Shown: piece after piece, positions 26,641 to 34,661 of the stretch | How positions within the stretch are numbered: position 1 is the stretch's first letter | Layout: the number at the start of each line of letters is the position of its first letter | NCBI GenBank assembly: GCA_002297005.1 | Contig: DBIX01000033.1 | Location: 46,659 to 110,658, forward strand | Direction: 5' to 3' | Length of the DNA stretch: 64,000 bases | DNA from: Cyanobacteria bacterium UBA791 | Lineage (GTDB): Bacteria > Cyanobacteriota > Vampirovibrionia > Gastranaerophilales > Gastranaerophilaceae | The notes under the pieces: model-generated | What the model saw: the letters and a program-made list of their open reading frames with translations, nothing else | Told to the model about the DNA's origin: nothing | Databases searched by the model: none | Made by a program: the position numbers and the translations under genes

Positions 26641-26808
26641 CTATTTATTAAAAGATTTTATTGAGCTAAGACCACTTTCAGAAAGTTGTTTTAGGGTCAT
26701 AAGATTATTCATAGAAGTATTGTCATTTTCAATCATCAAATCTAATAGGTCAATTAGTTGGCAGAAATACATCTCTACATCTGCTAAAACGTCTTCAACT
26801 TGGTTCAT
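26641..26808 (-). CDS. Small hypothetical acidic protein, 55 aa
   Basis: The minus frame from the ATG at 26808 encodes 55 residues with a helical, leucine-rich pattern (DVEMYFCQLIDLLDLMIE, then LMTLKQLSESGLSSIKSF). AAGGA lies 9 nt upstream of the ATG. It converges on the orphan protein with 1 nt between the stops. Composition and ribosome site support it; there is no homology that I recognise. It resembles in size, not sequence, the 63-aa gene at 37289-37480. Confidence 0.55.
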   Translation of the reverse strand: MNQVEDVLADVEMYFCQLIDLLDLMIENDNTSMNNLMTLKQLSESGLSSIKSFNK

Positions 26809-26919
26809 AATAAAATCCTTATATATTAAAATAGTTTACATCAGGCACAAAATAATATCCCTATGGTATAACTTTTTGCCTAATAAGTCAAATAATTAAA
26901 AAATTAATATAATAAACTC

Positions 26920-27123
26920 ATGATTAGAGTTAATTTATACAAAATTGGATGGCGTGGAAAATTATTACAAAAAGATATAATTGCCGCTACTGGACTTGCA
27001 AAAGCTACTGTTAGCAAGTTGATGAGTGGGGAATATTACGATTTTAGACTTAGCACTCTCGATAAAATTTGCAAATTCTTTGACTGCAAAATTACCGACA
27101 TCCTAGAACAAGACGATGATTAA
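26920..27123 (+). CDS. Small XRE/Cro-type helix-turn-helix regulator
   Basis: A 67-aa single-domain DNA-binding protein: LLQKDIIAATGLAKATVSKLMSGEYYDFRLSTLDKICKFFDCKITDIL is a complete Cro/C1 HTH. There is no ribosome site; TATAAT (26908-26913) ends 6 nt before the ATG, so a leaderless mRNA is predicted. Its last 8 nt overlap the start of the frameshifted higB. It is probably the regulator of this toxin-antitoxin-like locus. Confidence 0.8.
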   Translation: MIRVNLYKIGWRGKLLQKDIIAATGLAKATVSKLMSGEYYDFRLSTLDKICKFFDCKITDILEQDDD

Positions 27124-27398
27124 AAACTTCAAATGCAAAGAAACACAAAAAAATATTTAATGGAAGTTTTTCTAAAAAACTTCCTCATGACATTCAAAAG
27201 ATTGCACTTAGAAAATTAGTAATGCTAGATGCTTCCTTATGTTTGTCAGACTTAAAAATACCACCTAGCAACAAACTTGAAGCATTAACAAATGACAGAA
27301 AAGGTCAATACTCAATAAGAATAAATAATCAATTTAGAATATGCTTTTCTTGGATTAATGACAACGCAGAAAATGTAGAAATAGTTGATTATCATTAG
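27116..27398 (+). pseudogene. higB: higB-like toxin gene with a +1 frameshift in an A7 run
   Basis: From the ATG at 27116 the frame reads MIKNFKCKETQK and then hits a stop at 27158. If one A is removed from the seven at 27147-27153, it continues as IFNGSFSKKLPHDIQKIA and so on to VEIVDYH at 27398, a full HigB-type RelE-superfamily mRNA interferase of about 93 aa. All later signature parts (LVMLDAS, DLKIPPSNKLEAL, YSIRINNQFRICF) are intact, so the lesion is single and recent. It may be a true inactivation, a sequencing error in a homopolymer, or a site rescued by transcriptional slippage. The intact higA follows. Confidence 0.85.
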
Positions 27399-27415
27399 AT
27401 AATTCTTTTGGGTAG

Positions 27416-27444
27416 TTGACATTACGCATTACGTAATACATAAT
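27416..27444 (+). promoter_or_regulatory. higA promoter with ATTACGTAAT operator-like palindrome
   Basis: TTGACA (27416-27421), 17 bp, CATAAT (27439-27444). The spacer contains the perfect palindrome ATTACGTAAT (27428-27437), with an extra ATTACG half just upstream (27421-27426). HigA-family antitoxins bind such palindromes to repress their own promoter, so this is a likely HigA operator and gives the antitoxin its own promoter. Confidence 0.65.
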
Positions 27445-27468
27445 ATTAGTATATTGAAAGTGAGTTCT

Positions 27469-27783
27469 ATGAAAAAATATATTGAATTACCAACAGTCGG
27501 CGAAATATTAAAAGAAGAATTTATTGAGCCTTTAGGAATAAATCAAAATATTCTTGCAAAAAAAATAAATGTACCAGCAGGAAGAATTAGCGAAATTATA
27601 AATGGTAAAAGAATCATCACAGCCGATACAGATTTAAGATTATCAAAATATTTTGGACTTACTGAGGGCTATTTTTTGCGTATTCAAAATAACCTTGAAC
27701 TTATAAAAACAAAACGAGAAAAAGAACAAGAATTAGAAAAAATCATTCCATTTCAAAAGGATGATGTAAAAGTTGCATTATAA
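27469..27783 (+). CDS. higA: HigA-family antitoxin, XRE helix-turn-helix
   Basis: A 104-aa HTH antitoxin: PTVGEILKEEFIEPLGINQNILAKKINVPAGRISEIINGKRIITADTDLRLSKYFGLTEGYFLRIQNNLEL is the typical HigA core. A longer form from a TTG at 27454 is possible, but the ATG at 27469 has GTGAG upstream at good spacing. It is intact while its partner toxin is frameshifted. It probably binds the palindrome in its own promoter and HigB. Confidence 0.88.
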   Translation: MKKYIELPTVGEILKEEFIEPLGINQNILAKKINVPAGRISEIINGKRIITADTDLRLSKYFGLTEGYFLRIQNNLELIKTKREKEQELEKIIPFQKDDVKVAL

Positions 27784-27787
27784 TTAA

Positions 27788-29329
27788 CTACGATTTTGGA
27801 CTTGTAAGTTTTAGCAAGAATGCTAAAGGTATAACCATAAAGGTTACAAGTGCTGCAAATTGGAATATATCTGCAAAAGCACAAAGTTTAGCTTGTGCCA
27901 AAAGTTGTTTATAAAGTATTGCATTTGCTTGATGACTTGCTGTCACAAGTGCGTGGTTATGTGCAAAGAAGTGTTTTAAAACTGAAAAATGTTGCATAAA
28001 TATTGGATTATAAACCGTCATATTTTTCAACAAATATGTTTGGTGAACTTGTGAAAGACTTATGGCAAAACTTGCAGCAAGAGATGTAAACATTGATCCT
28101 GTTACGCATTTTGTCAAACTATGTACACCTGCTGCATCTGCTATCTTATCTTTTGGCAAAGTTCCTAATGCAAGTGCTGAAATTGGAACTAAAGCACAAA
28201 CTGAACCTACACCAAAGAAGAAGTTTGATAAAATAATTGTTGTAGGTGAAACCTGCATGTTCAAGCTTGTACACAACCAAATAGATGTACCTAATGATAA
28301 AAATCCAAAGGCAATAATTGCCCTTACATCGTACATTTGACAAAGTTTACCAATAAACAATAGCATTATGCAAGCTATAACCCTACTTGCCAAAGCCAAA
28401 CCTGTTAAGGATGCTGTATACCCCATTAAGCCTTGATAAAATTGAGGTAAAAGGATTATTGTAACGCAAACCATGATATTTACGAGAACCCCAAGAATTG
28501 TACCAATAAAGAAGTTCAAATCCTTAAATACTCTTAAATTTACGATTGGCTCTTTAACCTCTAATTCCCAAATAATAAACATAAACATACAACCAAGAGA
28601 GAATGTACTTAACCAACAAATCCAAGTACAATCAAACCAGCCGTATTGTTGACCTTTATCAAGTACAACCTGCATTGAGAACAACCATAAAACCAAGAAT
28701 AAAAAGCCCATAAAATCAACAGCTTCATTACTACGAGATTTTGCTGTATCGTTAACAGTCATAGGAATTAAAATCAAAGACAAAATACCTATTGGAATAT
28801 TAATAATAAAAATCCATTGCCAAGAAAAATAGTCAACCAACATACCACCAACAGTAGGACCCATAATAGAAGAAACCATAATGGCAAAAATAAATACCGC
28901 CATCGCATCCCCTTTTCTATTTTTTGGATATTCTTGTAAAAGAATTGATTGAGATAAAGGCATAAGCACACCACCACCAATACCTTGAACAATTCTACCT
29001 AAAATAAGAATAACCAAGCTAGGTGCTAACGCACAAATTATTGAGCCAATGGTAAATAAAGTAATAAAGATTTTTAAAAAATCTAATCTGCCTAATTTTC
29101 TTTCTAACCAACCAGTAAGTGGTAAAAAAATGCCGTTAGCAATCATGTAACTTGTGACAACCCATTTTGCCTCATCATTTGTAGATCCAAACGAACCAGC
29201 AATATGAGGCAAAGCAACGTTTGTGGCACTCGTTGCCAAAAAAGCAAAGAATGTCGGCATTGTAACGATTAAAGACAGTAACCATAAAGGAGTCTTTTTT
29301 TCTTGTTGTTTTGTTGCTACAGCGTCCAT
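27788..29329 (-). CDS. emrB: EmrB/QacA-type (DHA2) multidrug MFS exporter
   Basis: A 513-aa inner-membrane proton/drug antiporter with about 14 predicted helices. It opens with FLATSATNVALPHIAGSFG and has LTGWLERKLGRLDFLKI in the helix 2-3 loop and GRIVQGIGGGVLMPLSQSIL, the antiporter motif C region. It overlaps emrA by 1 nt and works with it and a TolC channel to expel drugs or fatty-acid-like toxins. Confident by sequence and context. Confidence 0.92.
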   Translation of the reverse strand: MDAVATKQQEKKTPLWLLSLIVTMPTFFAFLATSATNVALPHIAGSFGSTNDEAKWVVTSYMIANGIFLPLTGWLERKLGRLDFLKIFITLFTIGSIICALAPSLVILILGRIVQGIGGGVLMPLSQSILLQEYPKNRKGDAMAVFIFAIMVSSIMGPTVGGMLVDYFSWQWIFIINIPIGILSLILIPMTVNDTAKSRSNEAVDFMGFLFLVLWLFSMQVVLDKGQQYGWFDCTWICWLSTFSLGCMFMFIIWELEVKEPIVNLRVFKDLNFFIGTILGVLVNIMVCVTIILLPQFYQGLMGYTASLTGLALASRVIACIMLLFIGKLCQMYDVRAIIAFGFLSLGTSIWLCTSLNMQVSPTTIILSNFFFGVGSVCALVPISALALGTLPKDKIADAAGVHSLTKCVTGSMFTSLAASFAISLSQVHQTYLLKNMTVYNPIFMQHFSVLKHFFAHNHALVTASHQANAILYKQLLAQAKLCAFADIFQFAALVTFMVIPLAFLLKLTSPKS

Positions 29330-30273
29330 TATTTGATTTTAACCTTTGGTACTACACTCATGCCTGGAGCGATATTGAATTTTGTAATATCGTCATCAAA
29401 TGTGATTTTTACAGGAATTCTTTGTACTACCTTTACATAACTACCTACGGCATTTTCTGGAGGAAATAAACTTGCTTTTGCACCAGATGCTTTTTGAATA
29501 CTGTCAACTTTTCCTTTGAATACTCTGTTTGGATAAGTATCAATTTTTATAGAAACTTCTTGACCTTTTTGCATATTAGTTAATTGAGTTTCTTTGAAGT
29601 TTGCAACAATCCAAATATTTGGAGAAACGATTGCAGTAAGTGCTTGACCTACTTGAACATAGTTGCCCATTTCAACACTTCTTGATGAAATGTTACCATC
29701 TTGTGGTGCATAAATTTTTGTATAAGATAAGTTTAATCTTGCTTGAGCTAATTGAGCTTCAAGTTTTTCAATATTTGCTTTTGAAATATCGTAATGAGTT
29801 TTTGCACTTTCGTATTCTTGTTTTGTACACAAACCATCTACGATAAGTTTTGAATATCTATCATAATCTTTTTGAGTAAATTCATGTTTTGCTTTTGCCT
29901 CTGCAACTGATGCTGATAATTCATCTACTTTATTTTGGTAATCTCTTGAATCAATTTCTAAAAGTAATTGTCCTTTTTTAACATAATCATTATCATTAAA
30001 ATTTAATTTCACAACTTGTCCAGCAACTTTTGGAGCAACAGAAACTAAATTACCCTCAATAAAAGCATCATCCGTACTTTGATAGCTTAATGAATGTATG
30101 AAGGAAAATATTCCAAGTGCAACTAATGTAGTCATTATAATTGCTGGAATTATAATTCTTTTCTTAGTATATTTTTGAATAAATTTCTTTCTATGTCTTT
30201 TTTTTCTTGCCGCTAATCTTAATTTTGCTTCTTGTTCAAATATATCTTTTTCTTTTTTTGTTTTCTTTACCAT
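29329..30273 (-). CDS. emrA: EmrA/HlyD-type membrane fusion protein
   Basis: A 314-aa periplasmic adaptor. It has a basic cytoplasmic N-terminus, one membrane helix at about 44-64, then QSTDDAFIEGNLVSVAPKVAGQV and a coiled-coil hairpin (about 110-185). The second half-lipoyl motif and barrel follow (YAPQDGNISSRSVEMGNYV, IVANFKETQL). It bridges EmrB and the outer-membrane channel. It lies between marR and emrB in a three-gene operon. Confidence 0.92.
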   Translation of the reverse strand: MVKKTKKEKDIFEQEAKLRLAARKKRHRKKFIQKYTKKRIIIPAIIMTTLVALGIFSFIHSLSYQSTDDAFIEGNLVSVAPKVAGQVVKLNFNDNDYVKKGQLLLEIDSRDYQNKVDELSASVAEAKAKHEFTQKDYDRYSKLIVDGLCTKQEYESAKTHYDISKANIEKLEAQLAQARLNLSYTKIYAPQDGNISSRSVEMGNYVQVGQALTAIVSPNIWIVANFKETQLTNMQKGQEVSIKIDTYPNRVFKGKVDSIQKASGAKASLFPPENAVGSYVKVVQRIPVKITFDDDITKFNIAPGMSVVPKVKIK

Positions 30274-30294
30274 ACTTCCTAAGTCCTTATTTTT

Positions 30295-30741
30295 CTAAAA
30301 TTTTAAGTTGTCACTAATTTTATTCAATACTTTTATGCAAGTATACATTTCATCTTGAGAAATTCCGTCCAAGTATTTTTCTCTTGAAGCTTGAATTGTA
30401 GGGGTAATTTTATCTCTGAGTTCTTTACCTTTTTTAGTTATTTTAATTTGATTAACTTGTTTTTTATTTTCAGTTGCCTGAATTTTTTCTATCAAACCTT
30501 TTTCTTCCAATACAGACAAAATACGTGTCATATTTGATTTATCCTTATGCAACTCTTCACAAAGTTTATTTTGATATAACAAAGTATCTTCTGTAAGCAT
30601 ACTTAGAACAATATATTGTTCTGGAGTTATTTCGTAATTCTCCTTAGCAAAAACATCTAGAATATATACTTTTACAGCACGTCCTGCTTGAACGATTGAA
30701 TCACCTAAAACTCTTGTAAAAACTTCTTTTAACAATTTCAC
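30295..30741 (-). CDS. MarR-family transcriptional regulator of the efflux genes
   Basis: A 148-aa winged-helix regulator: EQYIVLSMLTEDTLLYQNKLCEELHKDKSNMTRILSVLEEKGLIEKI is the MarR HTH and NKKQVNQIKITKKGKEL the wing. The start is GTG behind AAAGGGA. It is the first gene of the marR-emrA-emrB operon. It diverges from the tolC-like gene; two matching palindromes in the gap are its likely operators, so it should repress both directions until an inducer binds. Confidence 0.92.
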   Translation of the reverse strand: MKLLKEVFTRVLGDSIVQAGRAVKVYILDVFAKENYEITPEQYIVLSMLTEDTLLYQNKLCEELHKDKSNMTRILSVLEEKGLIEKIQATENKKQVNQIKITKKGKELRDKITPTIQASREKYLDGISQDEMYTCIKVLNKISDNLKF

Positions 30742-30761
30742 ATTCCCTTTGCCTTTAATTT

Positions 30762-30775
30762 GTTATTATAATAAC
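30762..30775 (-). promoter_or_regulatory. MarR operator 1 containing the marR -10 box
   Basis: GTTATTATAATAAC is a perfect 14-bp palindrome that contains TATAAT on the minus strand, about 21 bp before the marR GTG. Binding here would block marR-emrAB transcription directly. Confidence 0.7.
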
Positions 30776-30838
30776 TCAATAAAAATTATTTTACAATAGG
30801 TTAAAAAATATTTCTAATATATTAAGCTTTTCTGGTGG

Positions 30839-30871
30839 TTGCATTTATAATTTTTGTGTTATTATGATAAC
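30839..30871 (+). promoter_or_regulatory. tolC promoter with MarR operator 2
   Basis: TTGCAT (30839-30844), 18 bp, TATGAT (30863-30868). The palindrome GTTATTATGATAAC (30858-30871) overlaps the -10 and differs from operator 1 at one base. The two sites lie 96 bp apart, centre to centre. Confidence 0.7.
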
Positions 30872-30885
30872 ATATAGGAGAAGGT

Positions 30886-32247
30886 ATGAAAAAATTAATA
30901 TATTTATTAGTAGTATTTCTAAGTGTTGGCTTTTTCAATATTGCATCAGCAAAAATTGATTCAACTAATTATAGATATGGTTATGTAAATATTCCATTTT
31001 GGAGAAATTTTAATGACTATACATTACTTGCAGGTATAAATGCAGTTTATAAAAATAACAACGATTTAAAAGCAACAACCTTAAAAGTTAGCGAGTCACA
31101 AAAACTTGTTAAAATGTCACTTGCAAACGAATTACCACACATTGGTTTTAACGGATACATTAACCAAATTTTCAAATCTTCTGATGAAGTTTTTGGTGAT
31201 ATCACAATCCCTGATTACACAGAAACAAGATTTCTATTACCTTTAACGATGAATTATGAAATCGATATTTGGGGTAAAAATCATTTAAAAACAAAATCTC
31301 AAAAGAAAAGATTAGAGATGATGAAACAGGATGAAAAATCTGTTTATATCGGTTTAACTTCAGCTTATGCAACTGATTATTACAACCTTATAAAAATTGA
31401 TGAACTAATAAGATTACAAAAAGAATTAATCGAAACTCAAAAACAAGTTGTAACATCAATGGAAAAGAAATTTGATGCAGGTACTGTTACAATTCATCAA
31501 GTTATAGCAGAAAGAAAAGCTCTAACATATTTGATAGAAGAATTACACAATTTACAAGAAAAACAAGATGTGGTTCAAAATCAAATGAGCGTTCTTATTG
31601 CAGACAAATCTTTTGATAAAATCGAAAGAACAAATTTTAAAGATATAAATACAAAAATCATCATTCCTGAAAAAGTAAACACAGAAACTCTAATGACAAG
31701 ACCTGACTGTGTTAAGTCAGAAATGAATCTTGAAAGAGTTGGACTTGATGTAAGAGTTGCAAAAAGAGAACTTTTACCAAGATTTGATATTGTAGGAAAC
31801 ATTGGTTTCAACGCTTATAGTTTATCTAGTGCACATACATTTTTAGCAAATCTTGCAGTTGCACCAACTTGGGATTTGTTTATGGGTGGACAAAAAATTC
31901 AACTTTTAAAATACCAAAAAGACGAATACAAAATTGCAATAGAACACTATGACAAGACAATTTTAAAATCCATCCAAGAGGCTAACGACACAATTTATAC
32001 TCTAAAATCAATGAACAAAAAATATTCTATTGCTCAAGAAAGAAGTAAATTGAGTGATAAGGAATACAGATTAATGCAAAAGAAAGCAGAACTTGGAACA
32101 GCTGATAAATTAAGAGTTTTACTTCAAAAAGAAGCTGACATTCTAGCTAAAAAACAAGAAGTTTCATTAAAAATAAATGAAATTTTAGCTATGATTAATT
32201 TATATCAAGCTCTAGGGGGCATAAACATTTTCACAGAAAATCTATAA
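30886..32247 (+). CDS. TolC-like outer-membrane efflux channel
   Basis: A 453-aa outer-membrane factor with a signal peptide (about residues 1-22, ending FNIASAKI). Two internally similar halves follow: LKVSESQKLVKMSLANELPHIGFNG in the first and RVGLDVRVAKRELLPRFDIVGNIGFNAY in the second. Long coiled-coil helices link them, and YEIDIWGKN and PTWDLFMGG mark the barrel strands. It completes the tripartite EmrAB system encoded divergently. AGGAG precedes the ATG. Confidence 0.92.
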   Translation: MKKLIYLLVVFLSVGFFNIASAKIDSTNYRYGYVNIPFWRNFNDYTLLAGINAVYKNNNDLKATTLKVSESQKLVKMSLANELPHIGFNGYINQIFKSSDEVFGDITIPDYTETRFLLPLTMNYEIDIWGKNHLKTKSQKKRLEMMKQDEKSVYIGLTSAYATDYYNLIKIDELIRLQKELIETQKQVVTSMEKKFDAGTVTIHQVIAERKALTYLIEELHNLQEKQDVVQNQMSVLIADKSFDKIERTNFKDINTKIIIPEKVNTETLMTRPDCVKSEMNLERVGLDVRVAKRELLPRFDIVGNIGFNAYSLSSAHTFLANLAVAPTWDLFMGGQKIQLLKYQKDEYKIAIEHYDKTILKSIQEANDTIYTLKSMNKKYSIAQERSKLSDKEYRLMQKKAELGTADKLRVLLQKEADILAKKQEVSLKINEILAMINLYQALGGINIFTENL

Positions 32248-32252
32248 TCTTG

Positions 32253-32281
32253 TTGATTTGATTTTGTTTGTTTTATATAAT
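32253..32281 (+). promoter_or_regulatory. Promoter of the 32.3-34.6 kb glycan operon
   Basis: TTGATT (32253-32258), 17 bp and TATAAT (32276-32281) lie 27 bp before the glycosyltransferase ATG, whose ribosome site is TAAGGA. Confidence 0.7.
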
Positions 32282-32308
32282 AACTTTATCAAAAAGTAAG
32301 GAAAACAA

Positions 32309-33166
32309 ATGCCAAAAATCTCTGTATTAATGCCGTTATACAATCCTGAAGAGGAACATTTAAGAGAGGCTATTGCGTCTATTCTTAATCAAACTTTTAC
32401 GGATTTTGAATTATTAATCCTTAACGACGGCTCAAAAAATAATGCAGAAGAGGTTGTACTTTCATTTTCAGATGAAAGAATCAGATATATAAAACAAAAT
32501 AATATGGGACTTGCCTCAACTCTTAACAAGGGTGTAGATTTAGCTTTATCTGATATAGTAGCAAGAATGGATCAGGATGATATTGCACATTCTGATAGAC
32601 TTGAAAAGCAATTTAGATTTTTAGAAGAAAATCGAAATATTTCTATTGTTGGAAGTTGGATAAAACATTTTCCAAAAACCAAAATCGTAAAAGTTCCAGA
32701 ATTTCCTGATTTAACAGACTTTTTAAATTCTTGCGTAATGAATCATCCAACAGTTATGTTTAGAAAATCAGATTTTCTAAAATATGATTTGAGATATAAT
32801 CCTGAACTAAAAACTTCAGAGGATTACGACCTTTGGACAAGAGCCGTAAGAGTTCTAAACTTTGCAAACTTGCAGGAAGTATTGCTAGATTATAGAATAC
32901 ATGGCGGAAATATGACTGTCACTAGAATAAATCTTCAACACCAAATTGAATGTGAAATAAAAAAATTACTTTTAAATCACATAACAAAAAATAAAAATAT
33001 GCAAAAAGATATTATAAAAGCATTAAATAAAAATTATCCTATTGAAAAAACTTTTAGCGAAAAAATATTTTCTATAAAAAATAAATATTCTTTCACGAAA
33101 AAATACAAAATATTATCAATTTTAGGAATTTCTTTTCCTATTTCAGAAAAGGAATTGGTGAAATAA
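32309..33166 (+). CDS. Family 2 glycosyltransferase
   Basis: A 285-aa GT-A glycosyltransferase: ISVLMPLYNPEEEHLREAIASIL, LNDGSKNNAEE and ARMDQDDI (DxD-like metal site), then TSEDYDLWTRA for acceptor binding. It is first in a three-gene operon with an epimerase and a hexapeptide acyltransferase. The tail KYKILSILGISF matches the hydrophobic ILG tail seen in three other glycosyl-transfer proteins here. Sugar unknown. Confidence 0.88.
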   Translation: MPKISVLMPLYNPEEEHLREAIASILNQTFTDFELLILNDGSKNNAEEVVLSFSDERIRYIKQNNMGLASTLNKGVDLALSDIVARMDQDDIAHSDRLEKQFRFLEENRNISIVGSWIKHFPKTKIVKVPEFPDLTDFLNSCVMNHPTVMFRKSDFLKYDLRYNPELKTSEDYDLWTRAVRVLNFANLQEVLLDYRIHGGNMTVTRINLQHQIECEIKKLLLNHITKNKNMQKDIIKALNKNYPIEKTFSEKIFSIKNKYSFTKKYKILSILGISFPISEKELVK

Positions 33167-33167
33167 T

Positions 33168-34043
33168 ATGACAAAAAATATTTTATTAACAGGTGCAGGT
33201 GGTGCAATCGGTCAGCATTTAGCAGAATTTTTAATTGATAATACAGAATACAATTTAACTTTTAGTTATTTCACAGAAAATGAAATACCTAAAGACTTGA
33301 AAGAAAATGATAGACTAAAATTTGTAGTTGGTGATATTTCTAAAAAAGAAACTTTAGAAAAAGCCTTTGACGGTGTTGACTACTTAATCCATTTGGCATC
33401 AAGCGTTAACCCTGAAAAGTTTAGTGGAGAATGGAAAGACGCCTACAATTTTGGTGCAAACTCAACTTTTGCAATAATGGATTATTTAAAAACTTTTAAA
33501 AAGCCTTTGCACATTCTATTCCCATCTAGTGGCGGAACTGTTTATAACGATTCAGATAAACCACATACTGAAGATGAATTAGTTTATGGCGAATCACCTT
33601 ACGGCATTCAAAAGATTATGTTTGAAAACTATTTTAGACTTCTAACAAAGATAAATAAAAATATTTCTTGTAATGTTTTGAGAATATCAAATGTTTATGG
33701 ATTACATTTGAACAAAAACCGTAAACAAGGATTTATCGATATTTCGCTGGAAAAAATTAAAAATAATGAACCTTTAGAAATTTGGGTACCTTTAGATACA
33801 GCTAGAGATTATATCCATATTGACGAGGTTTGCAAATATTTTGTAAAAATGCTAAACCATAAAAATAAATTTGAAATCTTTAATGTTGGTAGCGGAAAAC
33901 CTACAACAATAAAGGATTTGTTAGACAAATGGGAAAAAGATTTTGGAAAGAAAATTGATTACGTTGTAAAAAATGTAGAATTTTCAGAATATTTTCCAAA
34001 AACAAATGTACTAGATATAAATAAAATTGAAAATTTGGATTAG
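33168..34043 (+). CDS. NAD-dependent sugar epimerase/dehydratase (extended SDR)
   Basis: A 291-aa Rossmann enzyme. The nucleotide-binding motif is TGAGGAIG at about 8-15, with GDISKKE, the catalytic serine region PSSGGTVY and the YGIQK (YxxxK) dyad near 141-145. The C-terminal half (RDYIHIDEV, FNVGSGKPTTIKDLLDKW) resembles UDP-glucose 4-epimerase and WcaG-type enzymes. It probably modifies a nucleotide sugar for the neighbouring transferase. It starts 1 nt after the preceding stop. Confidence 0.87.
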   Translation: MTKNILLTGAGGAIGQHLAEFLIDNTEYNLTFSYFTENEIPKDLKENDRLKFVVGDISKKETLEKAFDGVDYLIHLASSVNPEKFSGEWKDAYNFGANSTFAIMDYLKTFKKPLHILFPSSGGTVYNDSDKPHTEDELVYGESPYGIQKIMFENYFRLLTKINKNISCNVLRISNVYGLHLNKNRKQGFIDISLEKIKNNEPLEIWVPLDTARDYIHIDEVCKYFVKMLNHKNKFEIFNVGSGKPTTIKDLLDKWEKDFGKKIDYVVKNVEFSEYFPKTNVLDINKIENLD

Positions 34044-34048
34044 AAATA

Positions 34049-34603
34049 ATGAAAATAAAATTTATACAAAAACTTATTGATAAAATAAGAGGAAAGAAAA
34101 AACAAACCTATAAAGTAGGTATATCAACTACTATTCTTGAACCATCATACATAAATGATGATTGCGAAATAGGTAATTACACTTTTATCGGTCACAATGC
34201 AAACATCGTCCGTGCAAAAGTTGGTAACTATTGTTCTATCGGTAATTATGTTTCTATTGGACCAAACGAACACGATATGACAACCATTTCTACAAGTGAT
34301 GCTTTTGTTGAAGACAAAAAAGAATGGTATAAAGAAATTTCAAAACTTGACTGCGAAATTGGTAACGATGTATGGATTGGCGTAAATGCAGTAATCAAAA
34401 GAGGCATAAAAGTAGGGAATGGTGCAGTCATTGGTGCAAACTCATTTGTTAATAAAGATGTTCCAGATTTTGCAATAGTTGCTGGCACTCCTGCAAGAAT
34501 TATCAAATACCGATTTGATGAAGAGAAAAGAAACAGAATTTCGGCAACAAACTGGTGGAATAAGGATTTGGACGAAGCGAAAGAAATTATTAAAGATTTA
34601 TAA
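34049..34603 (+). CDS. Left-handed beta-helix (hexapeptide) acyltransferase
   Basis: A 184-aa transferase with hexapeptide repeats (INDDCEIGNYTFIGHNANIVRAKVGNYCSIGNYVSIG, then IGNDVWIGVNAVIKRGIKVGNGAVIGANSFV), typical of O-/N-acetyltransferases acting on sugars. It ends in AGTPARIIKYRF, the usual family C-terminus. It closes the operon, 5 nt after the epimerase stop, followed at once by a terminator. Confidence 0.88.
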   Translation: MKIKFIQKLIDKIRGKKKQTYKVGISTTILEPSYINDDCEIGNYTFIGHNANIVRAKVGNYCSIGNYVSIGPNEHDMTTISTSDAFVEDKKEWYKEISKLDCEIGNDVWIGVNAVIKRGIKVGNGAVIGANSFVNKDVPDFAIVAGTPARIIKYRFDEEKRNRISATNWWNKDLDEAKEIIKDL

Positions 34604-34605
34604 AA

Positions 34606-34640
34606 AAAGGCGAGCTGAGATTTTATCTCAGCTCGCCTTT
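34606..34640. terminator. Terminator of the small glycan operon
   Basis: A 15-bp stem (34606-34620 with 34626-34640) around TTTTA, with A before and T within the 3' arm. It separates convergent genes. Confidence 0.88.
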
Positions 34641-34661
34641 AAAAAAATATTTTTAACCAAA

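Noticed and set aside
27147..27158. Programmed -1 ribosomal frameshift on A AAA AAT in higB
   Set aside because: A -1 shift gives the wrong frame; recovery needs +1 slippage by the ribosome or loss of one A in the transcript.
28062..28340. 92-aa plus-strand ORF opposite emrB
   Set aside because: It lies antisense to a clear membrane transporter gene and has no ribosome site or motif; a shadow frame.
32309..34603. Part of the 48-64 kb glycan cluster moved by recombination
   Set aside because: The three genes are of the same kind, but there are no repeats, transposases or composition change to support a translocation.
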